The translations under genes were made by a program, and so were the position numbers. From positions 1,303,501 through 1,367,500 of the forward strand of contig WPIO01000107.1 in NCBI GenBank assembly GCA_009760855.2: DNA of 64,000 nt, given 5' to 3'. Under the pieces are notes generated by a model, which was not told where the DNA came from, did no database searches, and worked only from the letters and a program-made list of their open reading frames with translations. The first letter of the stretch is position 1; every line of letters begins with the position of its first letter. Of the stretch, positions 1-12,490 are shown piece after piece. This DNA comes from Cristatella mucedo (lineage: Eukaryota; Bryozoa; Phylactolaemata; Cristatellidae).

Positions 1-217
1 GGGGGAATGGGAGAGGCAGGCAATGCTAAGTGAGCATGGCTCTCGCTACGACAAAACGAGGACGTCAGTAATTCACTGCCTGAATTCCCCCATTCCTGCC
101 ATGTGCGGGTGATGCGAGACCAGGCTCAAAGCACAGTCAAAGCCGACCGACATTGAGGCAGACCAAGCGACACCAGTATGGTGCTGATCTGAACAAAGCC
201 GACTTCTCCGAAATGAA

Positions 218-345
218 ATTCATTTGCGTAGCACTTTAAGAGAACCTAATCTCTATCCAGGCGCTTCACATGTGACGCAAGGCCAACGACCTCTTTGGTC
301 GTCGAAGGCGAGCACCGTGTCCCTAGAGCAAACCTGGGAAAGCTG
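218..345 (-). mobile_element. Old tRNA-derived SINE 1
   Basis: Diverged copy: TTAAGAGAACCTAATCTCTA tail, then a weak match to the head (GCGAGCACCGTGTCCCTAGA). Confidence 0.5.
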
Positions 346-469
346 CCCCAACCACTAGGCAACTGGGTGCAGATTGGCTGATCAAACATTATATCTGCTC
401 ACCGATGCTGGCTTCGATGCTCAGATGCCACGCGCAGCTCACATATGAGTGACAAAAGAAAGCAGTAGC

Positions 470-471
470 TG

Positions 472-520
<49 letters not shown>

Positions 521-521
521 G
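470..521. repeat. (CTG)n microsatellite
   Basis: About 17 triplets, nearly pure. The Ala/Cys-rich frames across it are shadows. Confidence 0.95.
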
Positions 522-540
522 GCCATCGGGCCTGGCACAT

Positions 541-711
541 CAGACCACAGTCCGCTCCATCCCTGGCAACAACAGCTGGACCCCACCGTCGTCGCTCTCT
601 GTTCTCCGCAGGTCCAACCCAGTGCTCAGCACTGTCTCTTCCTGTTTTGAGTAGGCGCAGCTGACCTGCTCCACATACATCTCATCGTCGGCTGCACTTT
701 AGTGGCCAATT
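541..711 (+). repeat. Dispersed repeat of unknown type, copy 1
   Basis: CAGACCACAGTCCGCTCCAT through GCTGCACTTTAGTGGCC. A second copy at 6780-6945 keeps the order and most bases. No coding frame, no tail and no tRNA boxes seen. It could be a 5' part of one of the LINEs. Confidence 0.75.
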
Positions 712-1620
712 GCTGGCTACTTAATTAAATAGCACATCTGAAGACTTTTCTCAATCTGTCTGAAAAGCCTACACAGCTCCTTACCTGTGCTTAGCCTGCA
801 TTACGAGTCGACGGTCACATGGCCGCAGAAAGGAGTGCACACAGGAAGGCTGGAGGGTTTCGGAGTAAAGTCTACAAAGGTGGCTATTACGGAAAAGTAT
901 TAGCGCACAGCTACCAAAAATTAAGGCAGAAGCATGACGGAGACGATAGCCGGGATTAGTCAAGGGAGGCCAAACGTATGATCAAGGGACATGATCATGA
1001 CGCTTGACCTTGCCGGGAAAACCAATCATAGGTTCGGCAGACCTGTTTTGTCCCATGGTGGTTCACATGAAGTGACAATCCTGGTAGGAAGCTATGTGGG
1101 CCCCTCTCAATCAGGGGTGGGGGTAACCTGATAGATATCTATCGACAGCTTAAGCATCAAGCCACCACGAGGACTAAAGCAGTTGTTACACTGAAGAGGA
1201 GTCCATAGCTTTGAGCCAAAAACTTGTGCTCACGGTCGCTACTCACTATGCAGCCAACTGCCCCCCTAGGCGCTCTAGCAGTTTTTTAACATCAAATGAA
1301 ACAGTCAATCCTTACATGGGCACAGCAAAAGAAGTAACCAACATTATAACTGACTTGTGTAGTCTATGGCACACTTCCTAGTGGCATGCCGATCTCCTAA
1401 ATAATAAAGTCAAACGAATTGGAAATTCCACTGCCCTTGGTTTGCTGTGCAGAGGGAAGGTGAGCTGCAAGCTGAATGAGGAGGGGAGAAATGAAAGCCT
1501 GCTGCAGAGGCAGACAAGCAGTGGGAAAGATGGTAAGGATAAGCTGATTCAACGACCTCATTTGCATATACATTGAATAAGATAGGTCTTGAAACCTTTA
1601 GCCACATCTTGCAGCCACCA
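712..1620. other. No gene seen
   Basis: Unique-looking sequence with only short frames; no repeat family or RNA gene recognised. Confidence 0.5.
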
Positions 1621-1626
1621 ATAAAG

Positions 1627-3115
1627 TAATAATAAAAATAATAATAATAATTCACTTGATAAAGCGCCCTCAGAGAACTTAATCTCTCTCTAGGCGCTTT
1701 ACATTTGCTGTAAAGTGAAATGCAATGGAATGGTAAGTAAAATCATGCTTGAAAAACAAACGAACTGAATAATATGGTTAGGGGTGACATGCATAGGGTC
1801 AGCATGCAAATGTGGTTAGTGGCAGCATGCACAGTGTCAGCACGCATAAGCACATCAAGGACGAATCACAGGGACCCGCTAAATGCTGTCCTAAATAGGT
1901 GTGTTTTTAGGTTCCTTTTAAATGTGGTCAGGTCAGGGGATGTTCTGACGCAGGTCGGCAGGGAGTTCCAGGCTTTGGGAGCATACGAGCTAAATGCACG
2001 GTCTCCAAATGATTTAAGGTTTGTATGAGGTATTTGTAGACTGTTGGATTCCGAAAAGCCGGTGGTACGATGCTTAGCCTGATGGGGTAGTATATCTGAC
2101 AGATAGGCTGGAGCCATACAATGAAGGGACCTAAAAGTGAGCGACAAAACCTTGAAGTCAATCCGTTGCTTGACTGGTAGCCAGTGCAGGTCGGCGAGAA
2201 GTGGAGTAATGTGGCAACTGCGACGCTCACGACAGACAAGCCTAGCTGCAGAGTTTTGCACAAGCTGCAATCGCCTGATCGCACATGCTGGTAGGCCAGT
2301 AAGCAGTGAGTTGCAGAAGTCGAGACGGGATGTCACGAATGCATGGACCAACTTGGACGTGGTATCTTTATCTAAACAAGCCCGAATTTTAGCAATGTTA
2401 TGAAGCTGAAAATAGGCAGATTTGACTGTGGAGCTCATGTGGTCGTCTAACGAGAGGTCGCTTTGGAATGTGACACCTAGATTTCGAGCTGATTCAACTG
2501 GAAATATGCTGGCAGAGCCAATTTTGAGAGTCAGCCTTTCCAATCTCTGGATCACACTGGGTTTGCCCATAACTAGTAAGTTAGTTTTATCATCGTTAAG
2601 TTTTAGAAAATTTGCTGCCATCCATGTGCGGATGTCATCGATGCATGCAGCTAGTGAGTTTAGAGAATTTGAGGTGCTCGAAGGCTGGGAGGGATCAAAG
2701 CAAAGGTACAACTGAGTGTCATCTGCATAGAAGTGAAAGCCTAGATTGTGCTTGGCAATCACATCAGCAAGAGGCAGAGTATAAACCGTGAAAAGAACCG
2801 GACCTAGCACGGAGCCCTGAGGTACTCCATATTTCAGAGGTACTTCAGATGATCTTTGTCCATTCAAGTCAATACTCTGGAGTCTCCCACTGAGATAGGA
2901 CCTGAACCACGGCAGAGCAGTGCCAGTGATGCCCAGGCGAGATGAGAGGCACTCTAGAAGAACTTTGTGATCGATGGTATCAAAAGCTGCCGAAAGATCA
3001 AGCAAAACAAGCAGAGACACTCTACCCATGTCTGCATTCCTAAGTAGGTCGTTGTATACCCTACGCAATGCTGACTCTGTGGAGTGATTAGCTCTAAAGC
3101 CAGACTGAAACTTAC
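1627..3115 (-). mobile_element. LINE family A (L2/CR1-type), 5'-truncated copy
   Basis: The best copy of the main LINE in the window. On the - strand: RT from the QSGFRANHSTES motif onward, a short 3' UTR, the conserved terminal hairpin (AGCGCC...GGCGCT arms) and an ATT/TTA-type tail at 1627-1652. Cut off at about 3115 inside the RT domain, as is usual for incomplete target-primed reverse transcription. Confidence 0.9.
1866..3115 (-). CDS. Reverse transcriptase of LINE family A (C-terminal part, frame intact)
   Basis: About 415 codons without a stop. Seen in order: FQSGFRANHSTESAL, LLVLLDLSAAFDTIDH (catalytic Asp of RT block A), YGVPQGSVLGPVLF, FYADDTQLYL (the catalytic YADD box), LNDDKTNLLVMG, then the C-terminal region [27 protein letters not shown] and FKRNLKTHLF before the stop. 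Order and spacing are those of L2/CR1/jockey-type LINEs. The endonuclease and any ORF1 are missing. An intact frame suggests a young insertion. No start codon belongs to this fragment. Confidence 0.88.
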
Positions 3116-4319
3116 TTGCTCTCCTCCAGCCGAAATAGCAACCTCCCCCCTGGGTGGACTCTCACAACGTCCTGGGTTGTATAGAACCAGTGCTTCAGTG
3201 CTAACGAAACTAAATCTCAAACACAAAGGTTAAGATGCTAGCACTGTACAACCTAGATCGCTGGTTCAAGTCATGTGCAAGGCAGGCAAGGACGGTGATG
3301 GCTGCTAATGCTCCTCTTTCACGATAGAAATGAGGCCTGTGAATCAGCCGACCATTGAATTACTTTAAACGTGGCCCTGAGCTCACCACTGAGAGGAGGA
3401 TGGCACTGCAACGATGGCCCGAGCTGGACAGGGCCACTCAAATCCCTGCAGTTCGAAAGCCCGAGTTCATACGTTGGCAGTTTAAAAGCATTTGCAGCCT
3501 ACTGCTGCCAGTCAAAAAGATTTGGTTCTAGATTTGGCTATCGGGGAGTTTCAACAAGATGAGCCGATCTAGAGATCGATCGGGTGATGAGGCACGTGCC
3601 TGGTCTACTGTGGGGATGCCAAAAATCAAACGCCGTGCAAACAAGAAAAAACAAAAGCCTGTGGAGGCTCCTGGTGAAGCCAGTGCAGGTTAGAGAATGA
3701 CCCAGGCCAGGCAGTGCCAGTCCGTGGTGAGCTTGACTCAACAGACTTGTGGTTAAGCTGCTACCGAGACCGAGTTACCAGCAGAGCAGACCAGTGCACT
3801 TCCATGAAAAACCTATTCTGATTCAAAGTCAAGTCCAGATACACCCACAAGTGCAGGCACTGACACACTCATACACACTGGTAATACAAAGGACAGCACA
3901 GTGTGATCTACACTTACCAAAGAAACAAAGATGGGTAAGTCGGTGGAGCAGCTCGATAGGAGGGCACCAGCATGCAGCTGGTCCCTGGCCAGGTCAGGCC
4001 AGGCAGAGCTGGGCCAGAGAAAAAGCTGGGGGCAAGAAAGCTGGTGCAGAAGAAAGACTGCTCAGTGCAGCTGGTTGGAGGGCCGAGCACCGACGACTCC
4101 ATCGGCTGCTGCTCGGCTGTTCCACTTGAGTTGTTTACAGAGGGCCAACCTCAGCCCAGGCGCTTGACCATTTAATTATCTATAATGCTAACGATCAGCA
4201 TGCTCGGAAGCTAAATGCTGACTCACAGCCAGTCTTGCAAAACGGCTGGCAAATGCGCCATTGTCGGCAGCAGAGAAACTGTTGGAAAAGCCTCTGGGAA
4301 AAGTGAGTTGGGCCATGGA
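3116..4319. other. No clear gene
   Basis: Contains the small basic frame at 3559-3693 and a weak tRNA-box-like pair (TTAAGATGCTAGC and GGTTCAAGTC) near 3230-3275 that could be an old SINE. Nothing else recognised. Confidence 0.4.
3559..3693 (+). CDS. Small basic frame, unknown
   Basis: 44 codons, MSRSRDRSGDEARAWSTVGM then KIKRRANKKKQKP and a TAG. Strongly basic with an SR-like start, such as a nucleic-acid-binding N-terminus. No family recognised; it may be chance or a transposon relic. Confidence 0.2.
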   Translation: MSRSRDRSGDEARAWSTVGMPKIKRRANKKKQKPVEAPGEASAG

Positions 4320-5245
4320 ATAGGTTATCATTTGTATGCTAACGATATTCGCCGGTATTTCTCATTTAAACCGTCAGAATATGCTAAAGCCAGCTATAAA
4401 GTGAATGCTCAGCCTGCAGACATTCGATCCTAGATGTCGGCAAATTCCCTTCAATTAAACGACGATAAAACGGAACTGCTACTCTTAGGACGCCCTGAGA
4501 AAGTGGCTAGCCTAGAAGACTTTGCCCTGCTAAAAAAAAAGATGCTGTTGTGCGACCACCATCACTTGCTCGGAATTTAGGTGTGGTCTTCGGCAGCTGC
4601 CTAAACTTTGAAAGCTTGGCTAAGAAGACTTGAGTTCACACCTAGCCGTCACGTCTGATTCATATCTGAGATTAGGAACTATCTTCAACAGTGACTTGCA
4701 GAAATTTAACTAGCTCCCTGTTCTGTCTCGGCTAAGTTATTGCAATTCCATTTTGGCTGGACTACCGAAAAAAGCAACTAGGCCACTGCAACTGCTGATG
4801 AATACGGCTAAAAGGCTCGCATTCTAATGCCAGAGGTTTTACCGTGTGTCTCCTTTGCTGAAAGAGCTTGGATGGCTGCCGGTTGATCAGCAGATACAGA
4901 GAAAAGTTCTAACCCTGACTCACAAGGCTGCCCCTGCTTTACTTCTTTATAAATAGATGAACTGCTTCACCGCGTTCAGCCTACTTGTGCCCTCAGATCC
5001 TCTGCAGACAATAAACTAGCTGTTCCACCTCTCAGCTTACAGACCGTTGGTGAAAAAACATGTAGCTTCGCATGTTCTAGAGTGTGTGAAACTCACTCCC
5101 ACACTTCTTAGGAAATGAAATCTACTCTCCTGCCACCGAATGCTTACCGACAACTGCTTCGGCCTTGAGTGCATTACAGAAAACTATCTTTCATAACACC
5201 CACATGATGTTTGTAGCTTCATAGACTTACAGACAGGTATACATT
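4320..5245 (+). mobile_element. LINE family B fragment
   Basis: A second L2/CR1-like family. RT remnants include HLYANDI (a decayed YADD box), LQLNDDKTELLLLGRPEK and RLMNTAKR-like sequence, with many frame breaks. It ends in the family B tail (GTAGCTTCATAGACTTACAG, then TACATTACATTA). Confidence 0.75.
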
Positions 5246-5427
5246 ACATTAGATGTTGTAGCATAATAACTGTGAAAGCCGGCTCCACACCCTAATGCCT
5301 CAAGAGCAACTATTACCTGCAGGCCTACAGCTAGCCTAGGAATGGGGCAGCTAATTTATTGTGCATACAGGCAGGGAGGGGCTCTGACGAACCTCTGGGT
5401 CTTAGCCCATGAGGTGATAGTGCGATC

Positions 5428-6155
5428 CCATATTGCCTTTCACTAGACGACCACATTAGTTCCACAGTCAAGTCTGCCTACTTTGAACAATATAATATAG
5501 CTAAAATTCAGGCATGTTTAGACAAAGTAACCACATCTAAATTAGACCATGCATTTGTGACCTGTCTTTGACTTCTGTAACTCACTGCTTACTGGTCTAG
5601 CGGCCTGTGCAATCAGGTGCTTGAAGCTGGTGCACAAGTCTGCAGCTGTGCTTGTCTGTCATGAGCTTTGCAGTTGCCACATCATAACACTTCTCACCGA
5701 CCTGCACTGGCTCCCAGTCAAGCAATGCATCGACTTCAAGGTTCTGTCACTCACGTTAAGGCCCCTTGGCTCCAGCATACCTATCAGACCTACTGCCCCA
5801 CCAGGCTAAGCATCCTACCACCACCCTTTCGGAATCTAATCGTTTACCCATACCTCGTACGAACATCCCACGACTTGACCACATTTAAAAAGAAACTAAA
5901 ACACGTGTATTTATCACAGCATTTAGTGGGTCTCTGTGATTCGACCTTTATGTGCTTATGCGTGCTGACAGTGTGCATGCAGCCACTAACTAAACTTGAA
6001 TGCTGAGCCTGTGCATGTAATCCCTATGTTGTTCTTGTTGTTGATTGAGCATGCTACCACTAACCATTAGATCTTGCTTCGTTTGCAACAATTGTAAAGT
6101 GCCTAGAAATAGATTGATTTTTCTGAGGGTGCTATATCAAATGCATTATTATAAA
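5428..6155 (+). mobile_element. LINE family A fragment
   Basis: RT C-terminal part with frameshifts ([19 protein letters not shown] at 5700-5760), then the 3' UTR, hairpin and ATTATTAT tail. Older than the copy at 1.6-3.1 kb. Confidence 0.85.
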
Positions 6156-6159
6156 TGAG

Positions 6160-6425
6160 GCTTTTAAATTAGCTGACAAAAACCTGATGAAGCACTTCAG
6201 CTCGGTATGGAGGACACAGAGTTTTGCCCTTTATCTGTTGATTAACCGGGAGCCATGACATCAAAGGTTTGTTGACTAGCCTTGCAGTCATATTTATTGC
6301 TACCCGCAGAGGCTTAGCGGCAGGTACTTTTGGTGGCCCAGCCAAAAAGGAATTGAAGCACCCCAGTCCAAAAAGAACTAGGTAGCTAGTAAGATCACAA
6401 GCAGGCCACCGTAGGTGACTGTCAC
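6160..6425 (-). mobile_element. Old LINE remnant (third type)
   Basis: The - strand reads INMTARLVNKP and SWLPVNQQIKGKTL, a decayed version of the NSAARLV...LHWLPV.QRI.FK stretch of L2/CR1 RTs. A relative lies at 15790-16140 on the - strand. Confidence 0.45.
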
Positions 6426-6684
6426 AAATTTTGAACAAGAATCAAAGGTGATGACTAACTGCGGAAGCAATCTTCCGGATGAAATTCTCAAAATCAAGCT
6501 GGTAGCTAAGAAGGGGCACGACAACTATCCAACTACTAATTACAGCACTACCAATTACAAAAACTACACATTAGTCTATTCTTCTAGTGCTTTGGAAGTA
6601 AGAGTTCGTGTTATCATCATTTAGTTGAGAAAATTAGCTGACATCCAGCATCGAATATCAAATAAGTCAGGCATTCAGTTAAAG

Positions 6685-6775
6685 TAATGTAATATAATGC
6701 ATCTCCATATGTAACTCCACAAAGCCAAAAGAACTAAGTGAATGTTGCTGGGGAGTTTTCTATAGACCACACAAA
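6685..6775 (-). mobile_element. LINE family B 3' end
   Basis: TAATGTAATATAATGCATCT then the family B end (CCATATGTAACTCCACAAAGCC) on the - strand. Confidence 0.65.
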
Positions 6776-6779
6776 GCCA

Positions 6780-6945
6780 CAGACCACAGTCCGCTCCATC
6801 CCTGGCAACAACAGCTAGACCCCATCGTCGTTGCTCTGTTCTCCGCAGGTCCAACCCACTCTCTCTTACTCAGTTTTGAGTAGGTGCAGCTGACCCGCTC
6901 CACATACATCTCATCGTCGGCTGCACTTTAGTGGCCAGTACTGGT
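6780..6945 (+). repeat. Dispersed repeat of unknown type, copy 2
   Basis: Same module as 541-711 in the same orientation, with small indels. A 52-codon Lys/Gln/Glu-rich frame starts 32 bp after it. Confidence 0.75.
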
Positions 6946-6976
6946 CGCTGGTCATTCACGGCGGCTCGGGCCACTC

Positions 6977-7135
6977 ATGCTAGGCTTGAGCAAACCTTCG
7001 AAGCAGCAACAGGAGCTAAAGAAGCAGCGAAATGAAAGTCGGCTGAAGGTGGCCATAAGCTTTGAAGAACAGAAGAAGAGATCAGCCAACGAATCAGCTA
7101 ATAAATTACTGAGATCCGAGCAAGGTGAAGTGTAG
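6977..7135 (+). CDS. Small Lys/Gln/Glu-rich frame, possible transposon ORF1 remnant
   Basis: 52 codons, MLGLSKPSKQQQELKKQRNE and on to a TAG. It is charged, would form a helix or coiled coil, and uses codons like a real protein rather than a repeat shadow. It follows the dispersed repeat, so it might be the start of a transposon ORF1. I do not recognise it. Confidence 0.25.
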   Translation: MLGLSKPSKQQQELKKQRNESRLKVAISFEEQKKRSANESANKLLRSEQGEV

Positions 7136-7904
7136 TAGCCCAGGCTACCACATATTACATCAAACCCAAAATACAGATTGAAGCATCACGCCAAAAGAAA
7201 AACTAGGAACAAGCATACGATTTCTTTGCTACATTTCATTTGCACGCTTTTGTAAGAGCCAAGTAAAGAAAAGAAAAAAAGATCAGAGATCGGCCGATTC
7301 GACAGCCCCTTTTAAATAGCAGCACAAGAGCAATAGCAGCAACCATTCCCCCTTTGCAGTTTACTGCGAAGAATTTTGACAGCTTGCTGCTAAGGACTCG
7401 GCATGTGAGTACCTTACCCCTACGCCTAAGATAGTGTGCGGCAGCGTGGCAAGGGGGACCAGCTTGATAGCAGTGCTACCCTCGGTGAAACACTAGCTTG
7501 CCAAGGTGAAGCAACCTGCTAGTGGGAAGGGCTGGCAAAAAGGCTTGCTGCCTGCACGTGCAGAGACACACAGGTAGGAGGAAGTAAGCCAGTGGCCAAG
7601 GCAAAGGGCAAGCCGGCGGCTGCTGCAGGCCGGCTGCCACTGGCAGGCAGCAGCAGCCAGCTAGGGGCAGGTGGCCGACCAGGGAGCTGAGGTCATAGCA
7701 AGGTCGCAGCAGGAATGCATGCCCATAAATCTGCAGGCACGGCTCATTCATGAGCTGAACCTTGAAGCAGTAAGTGCAGCCTGGGGAGGCCGGAAGCCTT
7801 CGGGAGTTTGGGTAGCACAGCCCTCTTTGCATGCAGGATTTACAAAAACAGTCGATGTGAATAGGAGGGTACACATGGGCCACCCAGCTGTCAAACCAAC
7901 CGGG

Positions 7905-8480
7905 CCATTACACAGAGCTCCTGCTGCATCTGCTGCTGCTGCCTCTACTGCTACTGTCTCTACTGCTGCTGCTGCCTCTGCTTCAGCTGGCACTAATTAT
8001 GCTACTGCAGCTGCTGCTGTCTCTGCTACTGATGCTGTGTCTGCTACCTCTACTACTGCTTACTGTGCTTACTTATTATGCTACTGTGGATGCTGCAGCT
8101 GCCTACCCTGCCCTGGCAAGTACCACCACTGCTGATGCTACTACCTACCCTGCTTCCTCTGCAGCTGCTGCTGGCTATGCTGCTCCTTTTGCTTATGCTG
8201 TTGTTTTCTCTGCTACCTTTGTAATTACTGCTGTCTCCGCTTCTGACTCCACCTCTGCTGCTGCCACCTCTGCTGCTGCCACCTCTGCTGCTGCCACCTC
8301 TGCCATCTCTGCTGCTGCCACCTCTGCTGCTGCCATCGCAGCAACTGCTGCTGCCTCTGCCAGTTGCTGCTAAAGCTACCTCTGCTGCTGAGACTTTGGC
8401 TGCGATTGCTACTGCTACTGCTGCTGCTGCTACTATTGCTATTTCTGCTGCCCCCAAACAACACACCGTTGCTGCTGCTA
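7905..8480. repeat. Imperfect CTG/CTC/CTA triplet-rich tract
   Basis: About 575 bp of CTGCTGCTGCC, TCTGCTGCTG and CTACTG motifs that keep a period of 3. Long frames are open on both strands as a result. It contains a local 18-21 bp repeat (CCACCTCTGCTGCTG) at 8250-8330. Confidence 0.9.
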
Positions 8481-8499
8481 CCTCAGCTGCCTCCCACCA

Positions 8500-11400
8500 C
8501 TCCTACTGCTGACCAGCGTGTCACAGCAGTGCAGCCAGAATTCACATTCCCATGTTGCAAGGCTGCAACTGGCTAGGAAGCAGGTTGACCTGGGGTTGCT
8601 GAAGTAGTGAGATTGCTTGTAGGCATGCTGGGTGCAATGCATTTGTTCGGTGCTTTAATACAAATCGAGATGAAAAGGCTTGCTCAATGTGGGGGAAACC
8701 TTATACCATTCTCAATATCTGCTCCCCCACAAGTAATTTATAACAGATCGTTGTACAAAAAAAGGCAAATAAGTGACAAGAAAGAGCTGGAGAGGAAGAG
8801 GAGTAGAGGGAGGAGGAGGAGAAGGGGTAAGGTTCAAGAGAGGGGGTTAAAAGTAAATGGAGTACAGAGTTAGGAAAGAGAGAAGCAGAATAGGAAGGGG
8901 CCAACAAAGAAGGGAGAGTCGGTACCCCAGAAGGGGAGGTGAAAAAGAGATATGGTGAAACAGGTCTCACAATGCAACAAGGTCACCTCTTGTTCTTTGA
9001 TGCAGTTTCTGCATTTGATAACAATAGTAATATTAGCAATAACATCAATAATGGTAATATGGCTTTTGCATAGCACCCTAAGAGAAACAAATCTCTATAC
9101 AGGTGCTTTACAGCTTGCTCTAAAAGAAGCAACACAATAAGCTGACCATCAATATGGTTTATGGTACACTGACTTCACACTGTAGAACTTAGTGCGTCAT
9201 CAGTCAACAGACAGACACACATCGAGAACTATCTGCGTATTTGAGATATAGATCAGTCCACTAAAGTCACAAGCATTGCCTTAATAACCAGACTGGGTCC
9301 AATTAAAATAACGGCTAAACCAGGTATGCAAGATATATGTATAATTGGAGAAAAAGCAGGAGGCTGAAAATGGTCTCAGCAGCAGCAGTAGTCTTCCTAC
9401 CAAAAGCAGCTTAGGCTGAGAGTGAGACATAGACAACTCTCCAACGGCAAACCCAATTCATACTTGTGGCTTAGTGTGTTAAAAATAGAAATTTGAACTA
9501 GCATGCAAACGAAAATAAGGGGCAACAAAAGTTGAGGCAAAGGGATAACATGCTACCACGGGTCAGAGGTCAAAGGCCTGAATATGGACATATTCGTGAA
9601 CATGGCAAGGTATAGCACACATATGTATAAGATACACAATACTCGATTGCCCTAAGTGAATTACTCGAAGTGCCCTAAGAGAATATAATCGTTATCCAAG
9701 GGCAGGGGGTTGGTATACCACAAGGCTCGAGTCAGTGAACTTAATCGTTAAAGCCACGTTTACATGTAGAGTCTTGCTTCTGCCCTTCTTTTGTCCTACA
9801 CAGGTTTTCCTTCGAGTAGGAAGTTAACAGCCAGTTTACCTCCAAGCCTTGCTTCATAGTTCCTCCATCCCGGGGTGGTTATAGAAAAATTACTTGTTTG
9901 GGGACGTACAAAATGGCCCTTCACAATGCATCATCGGGCTTTGTCGCCCCCACCTCACTATCTGATTATTATATGATGAGATTGGAGTGTTAGGTAAACA
10001 GGGACTCACCCGGAACACTGGGATGATTGTGCCGGTCGAGTCGTCAGCCATGCTTTTCAAAGCATGGAGAAAGCATGGAGAAAGCATGCCTTTAATGGCG
10101 TATATGATTGGTTGTTTGTTCATTCTTGCCTTGGTCTTGGCCAAAAAAAAAGTGAATTTAGCTACCGAGTTCTTGATGAAGTATACACCAATTACTCAAG
10201 TAGGCCAGAAGCAGGAAGGAAGCAGGACTCGTCATGTAAACTCGGCTTAAAGGTGAGCACCATACTCTTGGGCCAAACCAGTACATTAATCCAGCAAGAG
10301 TGAGTCAGAGTCGGCAGATGGGACCTGACCGATCACTGCAAAAATCTGCCATCAATGGAACAGACGGGCGTGGTTGATCTCAGCTACAGATCTCAGCCTG
10401 CAGCATTGCATTTGACTGCATTTACAACCATCCAACCTTGTGGTGATCATCTACCTCAGCCTAGCCAGATCATCAGAGATCAACGAATATCAGACAAAGT
10501 AGGATAAGTTTGTCACCGAAAAAGTTAGACCATGTACACTAGGCCGAAAAAAATCATTGCAGTATGGCCAAAGTTGTTTTACATGCACGTTCGGGTGATC
10601 AGAGGGTTTTCTAGTATACATAATTCTTTACGGGGGGCCTCTGATCAGGCATAGTGGCCACCAGCCACCTGGGGTGGCATATTCAACAGAGCCTTAGTTT
10701 TAATGAAGAGGTCGGCTGATGGTGTAGGCCGAGCAACCAGCCTCACCTGCCTATCGATATCTCTCCATAGTTGTCCCATAGGGTTCAAATCATACGACTG
10801 GCTGGGCCGCTAAATCAGCACCACAAGAAGTAATTCACTTGTCTGGCAGTCATCTTTACCTTACAGACAAATGTAAGGACCTCCCCCAGCAGCAAGTATT
10901 TGAGCTTTGGAATCCAACTTGAATGACCAACAATAACATGACTCCGCGTCGCTTTACAACTTTGGACTACTTTATACATCCCCAGGGTGAACTGCCCATG
11001 AGTACTGACCTAGTAATAAGCATAGTAATAATAATGATGATAAAGGGTATTTTGCATATCGATATAAGAGAACTAAATCTCTATACAGCCACTTTACAAC
11101 TCACAGAATGAAGTTTCAGAATCAGCAAATAATGGCAAACGTGGTATTCTGCTTAGACAAGTATGTAAACCCACACAAGAAGAAACTCAAGAGCCACTGG
11201 TAAGTAGGACCCCTGGTCGGTAGCAGGCACTGAATCATGCGCAGGTAAGCATGCAAAGCCCTCACAAAAAATCTCGCTGGGGCGTAGAGAAAACTAACGA
11301 CACAGCGAACTTTTAGTGGCAATAGGATAATTGAAGGCCCGATCACCAAATATTTTACTTTGATTCGATGTTTTGTAAGAAGCCATTGAAAATCAGACAG

Positions 11401-12344
11401 GAGTGCAGGTGTGCAGCTGCAGCTAGCCTATTGACAGCAGACCAGTCGAGCTGCTGAGCTAGCTTAATAACCCTGCTGAGAGTCAGTGGCAGAGCCAGGG
11501 GGTGCCGGAAGAGGCATTAACCCCCCCCCCCCCACTCCATAGCAAACAGTGACTTGGGCCGTCCATATTCGGAGGGGGTAGAGGGCTGCCCAAGACTGTC
11601 ACCGAGGACGGAATCATGTGCTACTCCAATCAGAGAGCAACCACCGAGTTCCTGTCGAATAAGCACCACTTTGCTTGCTTGCTAACATTTTCATTACTTA
11701 CGGCTCTTGCCCCCTCTATTTGACAGTGTTGCTGGTCTTCCACCAGATCAAATCGTGGCTCTGCCTCTGCTGACAATAATCCTTAAGACTAGCATGCAAA
11801 AGCATACCAGAAAAGGCAGGGCGATCGGGTAGCAGGATCTCAGACAATTAAAATGAACTCAATCTTGCACAGGCAAGCACATAAAGTATGCTGGAACAAA
11901 AGAAAAGACGATTTCCATGAGGCAACAGAAAAGCTGACTGAAACTAATATGTCTTTAGCTTGAAAGCTTGAATGATGCAAAGCTTGAATGAAGTCGTTGC
12001 CGGTGCCAGAGGGCAAAAACGTGATTCTGACCTTCATTGCATACAAACTGAAGACCGGATTACCAAAATATTAAGTTAAGGCAAGCAACTTCGAGAGACA
12101 AGGGCGCCAAGGAGCTGGCGATATGAGATCACGCTAGAGCAGCAAGGAGGTCGGGGAGTTGTGCTGGTGCAGGCAAGTGAGGGTACACAAAAGTCGGGCA
12201 GAGGCTCTTGACGCCGATTCGATGCTACATAGCGACCCTTTGAAGCTCATATGCAAGTGTCGTGAAATAATAGCTGTACCATGGATGAATAACTGAACAG
12301 ACAAGCCATTTAGTTTTGAACCAGCTCCAACCGATTAAAAGAAC
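8500..12344. other. No gene seen; purine-rich patch and short repeat stubs
   Basis: 8790-8950 is AG-rich. The rest shows no coding pattern, only the retrotransposon tails listed and a poly-C run at 11521-11534. Confidence 0.5.
9050..9115 (-). mobile_element. Isolated LINE/SINE 3' tails (9.05, 11.03, 13.01 and 15.63 kb)
   Basis: The family hairpin (AGCACCCTAAGAGAAA...TCTCTATACAGGTGCTTTAC) without body sequence. Similar stubs lie at 11030-11100, 13013-13080 and 15633-15705. They are too short to say whether LINE or SINE gave rise to them. Confidence 0.6.
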
Positions 12345-12490
12345 TGTATGCATGTATGTATTTATGTATGCATTTATGTATGTATTTATGTATGCATTTA
12401 TGTATGCATTTATGTATGTATGTATGTATGTATGTATGTATGTATTTATGTATGTATTTATGCATGCATTTATGTATGTATTTATGTATC
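12345..12490. repeat. (TATG)n/(TATT)n microsatellite
   Basis: Mixed ATGTATTT, ATGTATGC and ATGTATGT units, continuous with the family B tail to its right. Confidence 0.92.

Noticed and set aside
7905-8480. CRISPR-like or phased repeat array
   Set aside because: No constant repeat with unique spacers; it is a degenerate triplet repeat in animal DNA.
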